Below the pieces are notes generated by a model. The model did not search any database, was not told the origin of the DNA, and worked only from the letters and a program-made list of their open reading frames with translations. From NCBI GenBank assembly GCA_902777005.1, contig CACYSB010000002.1, positions 1-64,000 of the forward strand: 64,000 nt of DNA. The letters run 5' to 3'. The position numbers were made by a program, and so were the translations under genes. Of the stretch, positions 5,557 to 14,051 are shown one piece after another; position 1 is the first letter of the stretch, and the number at the start of each line of letters is the position of its first letter. The DNA comes from an uncultured Bacteroidota bacterium (lineage in GTDB: Bacteria; Bacteroidota; Bacteroidia; Bacteroidales; P3).

Positions 5557-6387
5557 ATGGTCAAGGTCTACTATTTCAGTCCTACGGGAGGCACGTTGCA
5601 GGTGGCGCAGCACCTGGGCGACCGGCTGGGTGCGCTGCTGGGTGCTGAGGTGGAATACCATTCTTACACCTTGCCGCGTGAGCGCGAGGAGCTGCCACAG
5701 GTGGAGGCAGGGGATTTCGTCGTGTGGGCGACGCCTGTCTATGCGGGGCGCATACCCAACAAGACGCTTGACTATGTGCGGCGAGCCTTACGTGCCGACG
5801 GCAATCCGGCTATTGCGCTCGTCACTTTCGGCAACCGCGCCTACGACAACGCGCTGGCCGAGTTGGTGGGTCTGATGGTGGAAGGCGGTATGAAGCCTGT
5901 CGGCGCCGTCGCTATGGTGACGCGCCACGCTTTCAGCGATACCCTTGGTGCAGGTCGCCCCAACGAGGACGACCTCGCGGAGCTCGACCGTTTCACCGCG
6001 CAGGTGGCGGAGAAACTATCAATTGTCAATTATCAACTGTCAACTATTGACGTTCCCGGCGAGGCGCATCCCGATAAATACTATACCCCCTTGAAGACCA
6101 ACAACGCCCCTGCGGGGTTCCTCAAGGCCAAGCCCTCGTGCAATAGCGCGTTGTGCACGCGCTGCGGCGAGTGTCTGGAGGTATGCCCGATGGGGAGCAT
6201 CGGAGCGAAAGACGGTATGCCGACCTTCGACGGCATCTGTATCAAATGCCAGGCCTGCCGCCGTCATTGTCCGACTGGCGCCATAGCCTTCACCGACCCC
6301 GAGTACCTCTCGCATGTGGCTATGATTGAGCGCACCTTCGCCGCCCCGAAGCAGGCGGAGTTCTTTGTGGCAGAAACGATAAAATAG
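5557..6387 (+). CDS. EFR1-type flavodoxin/ferredoxin fusion
   Basis: A 276-residue protein. Residues 1-150 form a flavodoxin-like domain (VYYFSPTGGTLQVA near 5-17 is the phosphate-binding loop; VVWATPVYAGRIP near 55-67). Residues 196-240 carry two 4Fe-4S motifs, CTRCGECLEVCP and CIKCQACRRHCP. This is the EFR1 family, a likely cytoplasmic electron carrier linking flavin and Fe-S chemistry. Residues about 154-166 (LSIVNYQLSTID) are encoded by a 7-bp tandem array (6017-6051) and probably form a linker insert. The next gene follows after 4 bp. Confidence 0.9.
   Translation: MVKVYYFSPTGGTLQVAQHLGDRLGALLGAEVEYHSYTLPREREELPQVEAGDFVVWATPVYAGRIPNKTLDYVRRALRADGNPAIALVTFGNRAYDNALAELVGLMVEGGMKPVGAVAMVTRHAFSDTLGAGRPNEDDLAELDRFTAQVAEKLSIVNYQLSTIDVPGEAHPDKYYTPLKTNNAPAGFLKAKPSCNSALCTRCGECLEVCPMGSIGAKDGMPTFDGICIKCQACRRHCPTGAIAFTDPEYLSHVAMIERTFAAPKQAEFFVAETIK
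6017..6051 (+). repeat. heptamer array H1 inside EFR1 gene
   Basis: Five degenerate 7-bp units: TATCAAT, TGTCAAT, TATCAAC, TGTCAAC, TATTGAC. They lie in frame in the linker between flavodoxin and ferredoxin domains and add SIVNYQLSTID. Confidence 0.8.
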
Positions 6388-6391
6388 ATAG

Positions 6392-6742
6392 ATGGAGATT
6401 ACGACCCTCTTGGAAACGGACGACCGCAAGGCGTTGCGACGCTGGCTGATGAGGCATCACCAGAAGGAACGCGAGGTGTGGGTGGCTACATATAGGGGCA
6501 AACTGCCGATGGCCGACGCGCTACCGTATGTGGAGGTCGTTGAGGAGGCGCTCTGCTTTGGATGGATTGACTCCACCTGCAAGCGGCTGCCCGACGGACG
6601 ATTGGCTCAGCGTCTATCGCCGCGAAGGAAGAATAGCCACTGGACAGAGCGCAACAGGGAACGGTGCCAAGAGTTGGAGCAACGGGGTCTTATGACTGAG
6701 GCGGGGAGAAAGGCGTTGCCAATTGTGAATTACGAAAGTTGA
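6392..6742 (+). pseudogene. YdeI/OmpD-associated family protein, C-terminally truncated
   Basis: A 116-residue product with the clear N-terminal part of the YdeI/OmpD-associated family: RHHQKEREVWVATYRG, EEALCFGWIDSTCKRLPDGR, QRLSPRRKNSHWTERNRERC. Relatives are about 190 residues; the final 70-80 residues are missing. The reading frame enters a 7-bp repeat array (6721-6755) and ends there with IVNYES and a stop at 6740. The truncation therefore coincides with the repeat. Family members are linked to stress or antimicrobial peptide tolerance in some bacteria; whether this short form works is unknown. Confidence 0.8.
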
Positions 6743-6755
6743 ATTTTGAATTATG
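6721..6755 (+). repeat. heptamer array H2 at a gene junction
   Basis: Units AATTGTG, AATTACG, AAAGTTG, AATTTTG and AATTATG run in exact 7-bp register. The array supplies the stop codon of the YdeI-like gene (6740-6742) and the ATG (6753-6755) of the next frame. Confidence 0.8.
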
Positions 6756-7004
6756 ATTGATATCGATACAACAAACATGTGCTCGCACCTGCAGCGGAAG
6801 CTGTTCGACAAGAATGGCGAATACCACAGCCTCTGGCTGGCTATGCAGGATGATGCGGAGCTGACGGCTGTGGTGCGCTCGCGGCAGCTGCATATCTACC
6901 GTAACGGGAAGAAAGTGCTGGTGCTGGCCGGGAAGGCGGCGCCGAAGGTGATTCGAGAAGACAAACTATGTGAAATGGTTCAATCACAAACGACAGAACG
7001 ATGA
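6753..7004 (+). CDS. small hypothetical protein, possibly a fragment
   Basis: An 83-residue frame. The segment ELTAVVRSRQLHIYRNGKKVLVLAGKAAPKVIREDKL looks like a conserved block rather than random coding, and reads like the N-terminal part of a longer Bacteroidales protein, but I cannot name the family. It starts within the heptamer array H2, and its end overlaps the ThrE-like gene by 4 bp (ATGA), so it would be translationally coupled. It may be a shortened gene generated by the same event that truncated the YdeI-like gene. Confidence 0.5.
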   Translation: MIDIDTTNMCSHLQRKLFDKNGEYHSLWLAMQDDAELTAVVRSRQLHIYRNGKKVLVLAGKAAPKVIREDKLCEMVQSQTTER

Positions 7005-8254
7005 CAGAAGCGACAGAACAAGAGAAAGCCCTGCGGCTGGCCACCGAGGCGGGACATGTGCTGCTCGAGAACGGTGCGGAGATAAGCCGTGTGGAGCAGA
7101 CGATGGAGCACATAGCGACGGCCTATGGGGTGAGCGACGAGAGCTTCTTCGTGCTCAGCAACGGCATCATCACCACCGGGCGGCAATATGCCCGCGCCGA
7201 GTTTATACCCATACGCGGTACGCAGCTGAGCCGTGTGGTGGAGGTGAACCAGCTGAGCCGCGATGTGAGCGCGGGGCGAGTGCCCCTCGACGAGCTGGCG
7301 TCGCGCCTGCAGAAAATACGTACGGGCAAAGGAAAGCCCTGGTGGGAGGTCGTCGCAGGCATCGCTTTGGGCGTTGCCTCGTTCAGCATCCTCTTCGGCG
7401 GAAGCCTTGTGGACGCTGCGGCCACCTTCGCCTGCGGCTTGCTGCTGGGAGCCTTCATGACCTTCGTGGGAGCGCACCTGAGCCGCATCTTCGGCAACCT
7501 GCTGGGCGGCCTCGTGGGCGGCCTGCTCTGCGTGCTGGCGGTGACGCTGGGCTTCGGCGAGCACCTGCCCAACATGATTATCGGCACCATCATCGCCCTG
7601 GTGCCCGGCGTGCCTTTCACCAACGGCATGCGCGACTTGGCCAACGAAGACTATATAGCTGGCGCCACACGCCTGATGGACGCCTTTTTGGCATTCCTCT
7701 GCATAGCCCTCGGAGTGGTGCTGGCGTTCATCGTGGAGGGCCTGTTTGCCGGCGGATTGATGCAGCTGAGCACGCCGGCCATCGACCCTGTGGCGTCGGC
7801 GTGGTACATACAGCTGCCGGCGGCATTCATAGGTACCGTGGGCTTTTCGGCGCTCTTCGGCGCACCGCGCAAATACTATGTCGACTGCGGCATAGTGGGC
7901 ATGCTGGGATGGGCAGTGTATCTGCTTACTGCAACGGCTGCGCCGCAGCATGTGGTGGGAGCAGCTTTCCTGGGTGCCCTGACGGTGGCTGCGGTGAGCA
8001 GCGTGCTGGCTGTGGTGCGGAAATGCCCCACGACGGTGTTCCTCATCTGCGGCATCATACCGCTCGTACCTGGCGGCGGCATCTTCTGGACGGCCTACTA
8101 TCTGGTCAGCGACCAGCTGCGCTTGGCGGCCACCACCGGCTTTACCGCCCTCAAGGTCACCATAGCCATCGCCGGCGGCATCATATTGATGGGTGCCATA
8201 GCGGGTAGGGTGAAGAGAAAGAAGGTGAATGGTAAAAACAAAGCAGAATTATGA
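7001..8254 (+). CDS. threonine/serine exporter family protein (ThrE-like)
   Basis: A 417-residue membrane protein of the ThrE type, in which YjjP-like (DUF1212) and YjjB-like halves are fused. The soluble N-terminal portion (residues 1-115, ENGAEISRVEQTMEHIATAYG) is typical. About ten hydrophobic segments follow, including the motif PGVPFTNGMRDLANEDYIAG near residue 205 and VPGGGIFWTAYYL near 350. Relatives export threonine/serine or move dicarboxylates. The start overlaps the previous frame by 4 bp and the stop overlaps the next gene by 4 bp, so it lies in an operon. Confidence 0.9.
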   Translation: MTEATEQEKALRLATEAGHVLLENGAEISRVEQTMEHIATAYGVSDESFFVLSNGIITTGRQYARAEFIPIRGTQLSRVVEVNQLSRDVSAGRVPLDELASRLQKIRTGKGKPWWEVVAGIALGVASFSILFGGSLVDAAATFACGLLLGAFMTFVGAHLSRIFGNLLGGLVGGLLCVLAVTLGFGEHLPNMIIGTIIALVPGVPFTNGMRDLANEDYIAGATRLMDAFLAFLCIALGVVLAFIVEGLFAGGLMQLSTPAIDPVASAWYIQLPAAFIGTVGFSALFGAPRKYYVDCGIVGMLGWAVYLLTATAAPQHVVGAAFLGALTVAAVSSVLAVVRKCPTTVFLICGIIPLVPGGGIFWTAYYLVSDQLRLAATTGFTALKVTIAIAGGIILMGAIAGRVKRKKVNGKNKAEL

Positions 8255-8523
8255 AACACATACTGTATCAAACACAAGGCACATGCTCGGTGCTGATAGA
8301 CGTGACGGCCGACGACAACGACATCATACAGAATGTGGCGTTCCTCGGCGGCTGCGATGGCAACCTGCAGGGCATCTGCCGGCTGGTGAGGGGTCAGAAG
8401 ATTGACGATGTTATAGCCAAGCTCGACGGCATCAGCTGTGGAGGGAAGCCCACGTCGTGTCCTGACCAGCTCTGCCGGGCGCTGGAACAATTGAAGAACA
8501 AATATAATACTAATTTAGAATGA
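8251..8523 (+). CDS. TSCPD domain protein (TIGR03905 family)
   Basis: A 90-residue protein with the family pattern FLGGCDGNLQGICRLV and the eponymous TSCPDQL near the C-terminus. TIGR03905 proteins are small and of uncertain function; the TSCPD domain also occurs at the end of some B12-dependent ribonucleotide reductases, where its cysteines bind metal or nucleic acid. Start and stop overlap both neighbours by 4 bp. Confidence 0.9.
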   Translation: MKHILYQTQGTCSVLIDVTADDNDIIQNVAFLGGCDGNLQGICRLVRGQKIDDVIAKLDGISCGGKPTSCPDQLCRALEQLKNKYNTNLE

Positions 8524-9437
8524 GAAAGACACTATGGTTATTGGCTGCCGCCTTGCTGCTGACGGCTTGCGGAAACCAAGAAGAGCAGCTGAAGAAAAGG
8601 GCTGCGGAACTGTGCAAGTACATCCCCGACCATGAGTTGCGGGAGGAGTCGCGCGAGTATATGACCGAGGACTTCTACAACGTGCTCGACACGATGTTCA
8701 ACCACCTGCCTGAATTCGAGGCTATGGATCACGAGTGGCTATACTACTTCGTCACCGGCAATGGTGGGACTATAGCCGACTTCGACGTGGTCGGCGTGGA
8801 GCAGACGGACAAGAGCCACGCTACGGCCACCATCAGCGTGCGGCAGAAATGGGAGGACGGCTCCTTTGACCCCAGCAGCGATGTAGAGGAGCATAAACTT
8901 GCAATGGAGAAGGAGGGTGGCCGATGGCTGATTGCCGACTTTGACGGACACAAGGCCGACTGCATACGCCACATAGCCATCAACCGCGAGGAACAGGCCG
9001 TCCGTGTGGCCATAAGCGACTACCTGGTGAGCGAGATTGGCGAGCAATACCGGAAGGGCGAACTCTGCATCCCGACACTGCAGATGATACACGAGGAGGA
9101 CGGGCTCTTTATGGGCGACTTCTGGGTGATGTGGTACAACGTCGTGGGCGACACGCTGAAGTGCCTCTCCGGCGGTAACCACGCGGGCGCGATAACCATG
9201 AGCAAAGAGGATGGCAAATACAAAGTGACGGGCTTTGAGCAGACGGTGGACGGTGCCGGCAACGTGGCCAGCGCCAAGCGCATCTTCGGCAGTTACTACG
9301 ACATCTACGAGAACGTACACGCCAGTGAGCGGGTACGCGAAGCCGTCCGCAGGGAGCAGCTGAAGGAGTATGCGAAGCGCAACAACCTCAACGTCCGCTA
9401 CTATCAGGATTACGGCTGGCCGGCCGTCGAACTATGA
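8520..9437 (+). CDS. hypothetical lipoprotein
   Basis: A 305-residue protein with signal peptide and lipobox (LLLTACGN, Cys 17). The mature part is acidic and soluble, with a segment (ATATISVRQKWEDGSFDPSSDVEEHKLAMEKEGGRWLIADFDG) that resembles NTF2-like or DUF4348-type secreted domains; I cannot assign it firmly. It lies in a run of ATGA-coupled genes (ThrE, TSCPD, this, MutT), which suggests only shared expression. Confidence 0.75.
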   Translation: MRKTLWLLAAALLLTACGNQEEQLKKRAAELCKYIPDHELREESREYMTEDFYNVLDTMFNHLPEFEAMDHEWLYYFVTGNGGTIADFDVVGVEQTDKSHATATISVRQKWEDGSFDPSSDVEEHKLAMEKEGGRWLIADFDGHKADCIRHIAINREEQAVRVAISDYLVSEIGEQYRKGELCIPTLQMIHEEDGLFMGDFWVMWYNVVGDTLKCLSGGNHAGAITMSKEDGKYKVTGFEQTVDGAGNVASAKRIFGSYYDIYENVHASERVREAVRREQLKEYAKRNNLNVRYYQDYGWPAVEL

Positions 9438-9826
9438 AACAGATAGAGGTTGTAGCGGCTATCATCCGCAAGGGTGACAGGATATTCGCCACGCAGCGTG
9501 GATACGGCGAGTGGAAGGACTGGTGGGAGTTCCCGGGCGGCAAGATGGAAGCTGGTGAGACGCCGGAGGTGGCGCTGAAGCGCGAGATACGCGAGGAACT
9601 GTCGGCTGAGATAAGAGTGGATGAGCTGTTCAGTACCGTGGAGTACGACTATGCGGCTTTTCACCTCACCATGCATTGCTACCGCTGCTCGCTGTTGACG
9701 GAAGCCCTACATCTCAACGAGCACGAGGCTGCCCGCTGGCTTGCCAGAGAGGAGCTCGACAGCGTGCGGTGGCTGCCAGCGGATCTGCAACTGATAGAAC
9801 AAATGAAAAACATAGACCTATGGTAA
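9434..9826 (+). CDS. MutT-like NUDIX (deoxy)nucleoside triphosphate pyrophosphohydrolase
   Basis: A 130-residue NUDIX hydrolase. The Nudix box GGKMEAGETPEVALKREIREEL lies at residues 36-57 with the REIREEL catalytic core. The N-terminal MKQIEVVAAIIRKGDRIFATQRG and the WWEFPGGK motif are typical of MutT/CTP-diphosphatase-type enzymes that clean damaged nucleotides such as 8-oxo-dGTP. Length fits the family (about 130). The stop overlaps the next start. Confidence 0.9.
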   Translation: MKQIEVVAAIIRKGDRIFATQRGYGEWKDWWEFPGGKMEAGETPEVALKREIREELSAEIRVDELFSTVEYDYAAFHLTMHCYRCSLLTEALHLNEHEAARWLAREELDSVRWLPADLQLIEQMKNIDLW

Positions 9827-10161
9827 TAGACTTTAACAAAATAGAAGAGGTTGCCAACCCGCAGTTCAAAGGCGGAGAGGGCGACACGATGTTTCGCACC
9901 TTCAACGACGGACAGAACAAGATTATGCGTGGACGGCTCGATGTGGGGTGCTCTATCGGCTACCACAAGCATGAGACCAACAGTGAGATTATCTTCATCC
10001 TCAGCGGCGAGGCCCGATGCCTGTATGACGACGGTGAGGAGCGTCTTGTTCCCGGCCAGTGCCACTACTGCCCCGTGGGACACGCGCATGCGCTCATCAA
10101 CGCCAGTAGCAGCGAGCCTTTGATATTCTTCGCCATAGTACCTGAATTGAAAGCCGTATGA
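9820..10161 (+). CDS. cupin domain protein
   Basis: A 113-residue single-domain cupin: GCSIGYHKHETNSEIIFILSG gives the first metal-binding motif (two His and a Glu), and PGQCHYCPVGHAHALIN gives the second. The ATG at 9820 overlaps the MutT stop; longer upstream readings only run inside the MutT gene in another frame. The 3' end overlaps the mutarotase start (ATGA). Cupins of this size may be sugar isomerases, dioxygenases or ligand-binding proteins; the mutarotase neighbour mildly suggests a sugar ligand. Confidence 0.85.
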   Translation: MVIDFNKIEEVANPQFKGGEGDTMFRTFNDGQNKIMRGRLDVGCSIGYHKHETNSEIIFILSGEARCLYDDGEERLVPGQCHYCPVGHAHALINASSSEPLIFFAIVPELKAV

Positions 10162-11021
10162 AGCTAAGTAACGACATGATCACCATTGAGGTGAACGAGC
10201 ATGGCGCCGAGCTGCTGAGTCTTAAGAAGGGGGGCTACGAGTACCTGTGGAACGGTGACGCTGCCTACTGGAACCGCCATGCGCCGATACTCTTCCCCAC
10301 CGTTGGGAAGCCGTATAACAACGAGCTCCATGCTGACGGGAAGGTCTATCCCATGAAGCAGCACGGCTATGCGAGAGACAGCGAGTTTGTGATTATTAGT
10401 GATGGACAGCTGCGTATGCTGAAGAGTTCTCTCAGCGAAAGCTATCCTTATCAACTAGGATTGGAGGTCTGCTATCGGCTGCAGGACAGCGCTGTGGAAG
10501 TGATGTGGACGGTGGAGAACCTCGACGAGAGGGATGCTTACTTCCAGATAGGTGCCCATCCAGGATTTATGTTGCCCGATTATAAAGCCGAGGACGCTAT
10601 GCATGGATTTATACGCTATTACGACCATGAGGGAAAGCCAGTGTCGCCCGTCATCGTCTCAGCCCTTGAGGACGGCAACCGTGTGCCATTGCCGGAACCA
10701 CGACGTATTCCTGTCGAGATGCCGATAGAGGCCAACACCTTTGCCCATGATGCGCTGATGTTTGAGGATGGCCAAGTGACTAAGGCTGTGCTTTGCGACA
10801 AGGAAGGCCACGATGTTGTCGCTGTCAGTTGTCCGCAAGCTGAAGCTTACGGCATCTGGGCGCCGCACAAAGAAGGCTGCCCGTTCGTCTGCCTTGAGCC
10901 TTGGTGCGGCATTTGCGACACCAAAGGTTTCACAGGTGACATCGCCATGCGCCAGTATATCCACCGTTTGATGCCGAAAAAGAAGTTCACCTTCACCTAC
11001 ACCATCGAGGTGTACCGATAG
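10158..11021 (+). CDS. aldose 1-epimerase family protein
   Basis: A 287-residue protein of the galactose mutarotase-like fold (LacX-type). Recognisable are EVNEHGAELLSLKKGGYEYLWNGD near 12-35, FPTVGKPYNN, the HGYARDSEF segment with the catalytic His near residue 75, IGAHPGF around residue 132, and CLEPWCGICDTKG near 254. The enzyme interconverts anomers of a hexose or related sugar in the cytoplasm. It converges with the DUF1294 gene with a 25-bp 3' overlap. Confidence 0.88.
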   Translation: MKLSNDMITIEVNEHGAELLSLKKGGYEYLWNGDAAYWNRHAPILFPTVGKPYNNELHADGKVYPMKQHGYARDSEFVIISDGQLRMLKSSLSESYPYQLGLEVCYRLQDSAVEVMWTVENLDERDAYFQIGAHPGFMLPDYKAEDAMHGFIRYYDHEGKPVSPVIVSALEDGNRVPLPEPRRIPVEMPIEANTFAHDALMFEDGQVTKAVLCDKEGHDVVAVSCPQAEAYGIWAPHKEGCPFVCLEPWCGICDTKGFTGDIAMRQYIHRLMPKKKFTFTYTIEVYR

Positions 11022-11281
11022 TAACAAAACGCCGTAATAGCCAGCTGGATAATCAATATGGCCGGCACCCCGTAGCGGAACTTCTTGTGCTGCGTTTTGT
11101 GGTGGAATACTCTCATCGCCAGCAAGGCACCTATGCTGCCACCGAGGGCGGCAAGGAGCAGGAGCGTTGCCTCGGGAATGCGCCAACGGTTGTGGCGTGA
11201 TTTCCATTTGTCGATGCCATAGATGACAAAGGTCAGTAGGTTGGCGGCAAGAAGATAATATAGCAGTAGGCGGAGGGTCAT
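10997..11281 (-). CDS. DUF1294 membrane protein
   Basis: A 94-residue protein with three hydrophobic segments and the DUF1294 signature FVIYGIDKWKSRHNRWRIPE, then LLAALGGSIGALLAMRVFHHKT and FRYGVP. The family is small, membrane-bound and uncharacterised. I take the ATG at 11281, because it overlaps the upstream stop as ATGA; an ATG two codons earlier (11287) is possible. The 3' end overlaps the convergent mutarotase gene. Confidence 0.88.
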   Translation of the reverse strand: MTLRLLLYYLLAANLLTFVIYGIDKWKSRHNRWRIPEATLLLLAALGGSIGALLAMRVFHHKTQHKKFRYGVPAILIIQLAITAFCYYRYTSMV

Positions 11282-11946
11282 TGCCAATGGAAGTTCTCTT
11301 TGCCGGCGGCTACCTCGAAGTTATACATGACGATGCCGAGGTCGAGCTTTGCCCAACCGACCAATGAGAAACGTGCACGGGCGGCTACGGTGTGGTCGTC
11401 CAGCAACTCAAGCTCGAACTTCTGCTGGTGAACCGCTGTGGGTGCCAGCATGGCGGCTTCCATGCCGCGACGGAACCAGTCGGGCATCTCACCTTTTGTC
11501 CTGTAAAACTTCTCCATCGGCCGCATAGGGTGTTGCACGCCTTGTGTGGCACCGTAACCGATAGCTATGACGCAATGGAGCTTCTCGCCTGCATCAATGG
11601 TGTAGCGGTCGGGTTGCTTGCCTACCGACATGCCCACCCAGCAGCTGTTAAGACCCAGCGTCTGTGCCAACAGCACGATGCGCTCGCCGTAATATCCCAC
11701 CTTCTCGTCGGCACCTTTGGGGCCCACCATTGCCAGATAGTTGCGCACCCCCTTGAAGCTGCCGTACTTTACCATGCCGCCGGTGAAAGCCTGTGGCTCG
11801 TCGAGCACAAGTTGTATTTGCAGCCCTCCCTCCTTATTGCAAAGAGCAATCTCCTCGTTGAGGCGGTCGATAACGTTTGCCTCGATAGGCTTGTCGATAT
11901 ACTGCCGCACCGAATGGCGTGCGACTATGGCTTCCTGTAAGGTCAT
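11278..11946 (-). CDS. nitroreductase family protein
   Basis: A 222-residue FMN-dependent nitroreductase. The N-terminal MTLQEAIVARHSVRQYIDKP gives the FMN-contacting SVRxY motif, and LAQTLGLNSCWVGM near residue 115 is the second family block. A repeat of the fold continues (MEAAMLAPTAVHQQKFEL). Bacteroidales have several such cytoplasmic enzymes that reduce nitro compounds or quinones with NAD(P)H. ATG at 11946 chosen because it makes an ATGA overlap with the glycosylase gene; upstream extension would lie wholly within that gene. Confidence 0.88.
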   Translation of the reverse strand: MTLQEAIVARHSVRQYIDKPIEANVIDRLNEEIALCNKEGGLQIQLVLDEPQAFTGGMVKYGSFKGVRNYLAMVGPKGADEKVGYYGERIVLLAQTLGLNSCWVGMSVGKQPDRYTIDAGEKLHCVIAIGYGATQGVQHPMRPMEKFYRTKGEMPDWFRRGMEAAMLAPTAVHQQKFELELLDDHTVAARARFSLVGWAKLDLGIVMYNFEVAAGKENFHWQ

Positions 11947-12521
11947 AATATCTTTATTTTTATCATCATTTTGCGGTAGTAGGCGGCTTTCTCTTCCAGC
12001 TTCATGGGGTAGGCGCGCGACGAAGATGGCATGCGCCACAGGCGCATCGGGCGGGCGGCGATGGTAAATTCATTGTAAGAGCCCATCTGCGGCACCGGCA
12101 CGCCGTAGTCGTCAGTGAGCACCGAGAAGCTCTTCTGGCCGGTGCAGACGATGTCATGGCACTGTGGTATCTGCTCCAGCAGGGCCGGGATGTCTGTCTT
12201 TTCTACAATCTCCAGGTCCTTGTCCGAAGCGTTGCCGCTCAAGCGCCGCACGGCGCAGGCGGTGTCATAGATGGCTATCCCGCGCTCTTCAAGCAAGGCT
12301 TTGATGTCGCTTAAGAGGAACGTCTTGTGCCCGGCGTCCACCAGCCGCTGGCTGTCGCCGAAGAACACCAGCCCGAAAATCTCCCACATCATATTGGTGC
12401 GGTTGGGGTAGAAGAAATCCATGCACCAGCGCTTGCGCGGCGGCGGAAAGCTGCCGAGCATCAGCAGACGCGCGTTGGGCGGCAGGAAGGGTTGCAGTGG
12501 ATGCCGTTCTGTATCTGCCAT
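11943..12521 (-). CDS. uracil-DNA glycosylase family protein
   Basis: A 192-residue protein of the UDG-like fold. The first motif is LLMLGSFPPPRKRWCMDFFYP near residues 20-40, where GSFPP corresponds to the catalytic loop; ICTGQKS-like IVCTGQKSF is in the middle, and the closing loop is MPSSSRAY. Close relatives are annotated as DNA glycosylases that remove uracil or hypoxanthine. Start at 12521 (MADTERHPL) is 4 bp after the YbaK stop. Confidence 0.82.
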   Translation of the reverse strand: MADTERHPLQPFLPPNARLLMLGSFPPPRKRWCMDFFYPNRTNMMWEIFGLVFFGDSQRLVDAGHKTFLLSDIKALLEERGIAIYDTACAVRRLSGNASDKDLEIVEKTDIPALLEQIPQCHDIVCTGQKSFSVLTDDYGVPVPQMGSYNEFTIAARPMRLWRMPSSSRAYPMKLEEKAAYYRKMMIKIKIL

Positions 12522-12525
12522 AGTA

Positions 12526-13011
12526 TCAGACGGTGAGGTCGGCCAGTGTGCCGTGGGCGGCACGCAGAATGTCGGCGGGGGCGAGGTGGAACTGCAGGCC
12601 TCGTTGGCCTGCGCTGCAATAGATGCTCTCGTGGTCCATGAGGCTTTGGTGGAACCATGTCGGCAGCGGTTTCTTCATGCCTATGGGCGAGCACCCGCCG
12701 CGAATGTAGCCTGTCAGGGGCAGCAGCTCCTTGACGTGTATCATTTCCACCTTCTTATTGCCCGTAACCTTGGCGGCTTTCTTCAGGTCCACCTCCTCGG
12801 CTCCCGGAATGACGCATACGAAGTGCCCTGTCCGGTCGCCACGCAGCACCAACGTCTTGAATATCCTCTCTATGGGTTCTCCGAGCACTGCCGCCGTATG
12901 CTCGGCGCCCAGGTGCTCCTCGTCCACTTCGTAGGGTATGAGTTCGTAGGCAATCTTCAGCTGGTCGAGCAGCCGTGCCGCGTTGGTCTTCTTTATTCCC
13001 TTGTCTGCCAT
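12526..13011 (-). CDS. ybaK: Cys-tRNA(Pro)/Cys-tRNA(Cys) deacylase YbaK/EbsC
   Basis: A 161-residue protein with the YbaK/ProX editing domain: KKTNAARLLDQLKIAYELIPYEVDEEHLGAE, IFKTLVLRGD, the catalytic Lys in KVTGNKKVEM, and GYIRGGCSPIGMKK. These enzymes hydrolyse mis-charged Cys-tRNA(Pro). Start at 13011 (MADKGIKK) fits the family N-terminus. It lies 16 bp downstream of the glycosyltransferase gene. Confidence 0.92.
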   Translation of the reverse strand: MADKGIKKTNAARLLDQLKIAYELIPYEVDEEHLGAEHTAAVLGEPIERIFKTLVLRGDRTGHFVCVIPGAEEVDLKKAAKVTGNKKVEMIHVKELLPLTGYIRGGCSPIGMKKPLPTWFHQSLMDHESIYCSAGQRGLQFHLAPADILRAAHGTLADLTV

Positions 13012-13027
13012 AATCATAGTGCGTTGT

Positions 13028-13957
13028 TTACCACCGTTGGCCGTCGAGGACGGACTGGTACACGTCAAGATATGCTTTTGCCATAGGCTCGGCACCGAAG
13101 AGGTCGGCGGCATATTCGTGGCAGCGTTGCGGCGAATACTCATGCCCTTCGGCAATGTATCGCGCAAGCTCGTCCTCGTCGTTGGAGAGGAAGCCTACTT
13201 CCGGAGCGACAATCTCCGGCAGCGAGCCCCTCTGCGTGCCGAACACGGGGGCTCCATAGTAGAGCGACTCGGTGAGGCAGAGGCCGAACGGCTCGTCCCA
13301 CAGCACGGGGAACACCAACCCCTTGGAGTGGCTGATAAAGTGCTGTTTGGCGTCGTTGTCCACCATGCCGTGGAAGTGTATGCGGGGGCTCGGCGTGAAG
13401 CGGAAGCCCATCTTGAAGTTCAGACGTGTGCCGCCGAGCACATGCAGCTGTGCCCCAGGTATCTGGCGGATGATGCGTATGGCGCCGCGCACATTCTTGA
13501 CCCTCCATGCCGCCTTCCCCAGGAAGTGGTAGCTGTCGCGCGGCAGCGTGAGGTCGGCCTTGGGATAGTCGTCCCAGTCGAGGCCGTTATGCACATAGTG
13601 TTCCGACCCATGTCGTTGCGCGTGGTTACGCGACACGAACACCGCCATCGCTGGAGCCGAGGCGCCGTCGCCGAGGTTGCCGTTGATGGTCACAATGTAT
13701 GGCCGTTCGCCGATGTCCTCGGGCACCGCGTCGTTGAAATGTACAATGTCCACACCGGCAGGTATCTGTGCCGCTATGCTGCGCGAGGGGTCGATGGGCT
13801 GTATGTGTGCAAACGAGGCTTCGGAACCGGCGCGGCAGAGGAACGTCACCTCGTGGCCGAGACGGCTCAAGGCCCGCCCCAGCGAGTAAACTACCCGTTC
13901 AGTACCGCCGTACAACTTGGTGGGCAGCACGGCGTCTTTCACTATTGCTATATGCAT
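13028..13957 (-). CDS. family 4 glycosyltransferase
   Basis: A 309-residue GT-B fold glycosyltransferase. The N-terminal domain opens with MHIAIVKDAVLPTKLYGGTERVVYSLGRALSRLGHEV, the acceptor-side signature. The C-terminal domain has the E-x7-E element in LWDEPFGLCLTESLYYGAPV and GSLPEIV. It is slightly shorter than typical family members (about 350). ATG at 13957 was chosen because MHIAIV is the family start. The substrate is unknown, and there is no surface polysaccharide cluster around it. Confidence 0.88.
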   Translation of the reverse strand: MHIAIVKDAVLPTKLYGGTERVVYSLGRALSRLGHEVTFLCRAGSEASFAHIQPIDPSRSIAAQIPAGVDIVHFNDAVPEDIGERPYIVTINGNLGDGASAPAMAVFVSRNHAQRHGSEHYVHNGLDWDDYPKADLTLPRDSYHFLGKAAWRVKNVRGAIRIIRQIPGAQLHVLGGTRLNFKMGFRFTPSPRIHFHGMVDNDAKQHFISHSKGLVFPVLWDEPFGLCLTESLYYGAPVFGTQRGSLPEIVAPEVGFLSNDEDELARYIAEGHEYSPQRCHEYAADLFGAEPMAKAYLDVYQSVLDGQRW

Positions 13958-14051
13958 TTTTGCGGCGTTTTGTATCTCTAAACCAATAACGTAGATGGCC
14001 AAATATTATTGTGCCGGTCTCAAGCAGCTGATAACATGCCGTTTGTAGGTA

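Noticed and set aside
6970-8208. A 412-codon frame overlapping the ThrE-like gene in another frame
   Set aside because: Arg/Gly/His/Cys-rich frame-shifted reading; the ThrE-like frame has clear homology.
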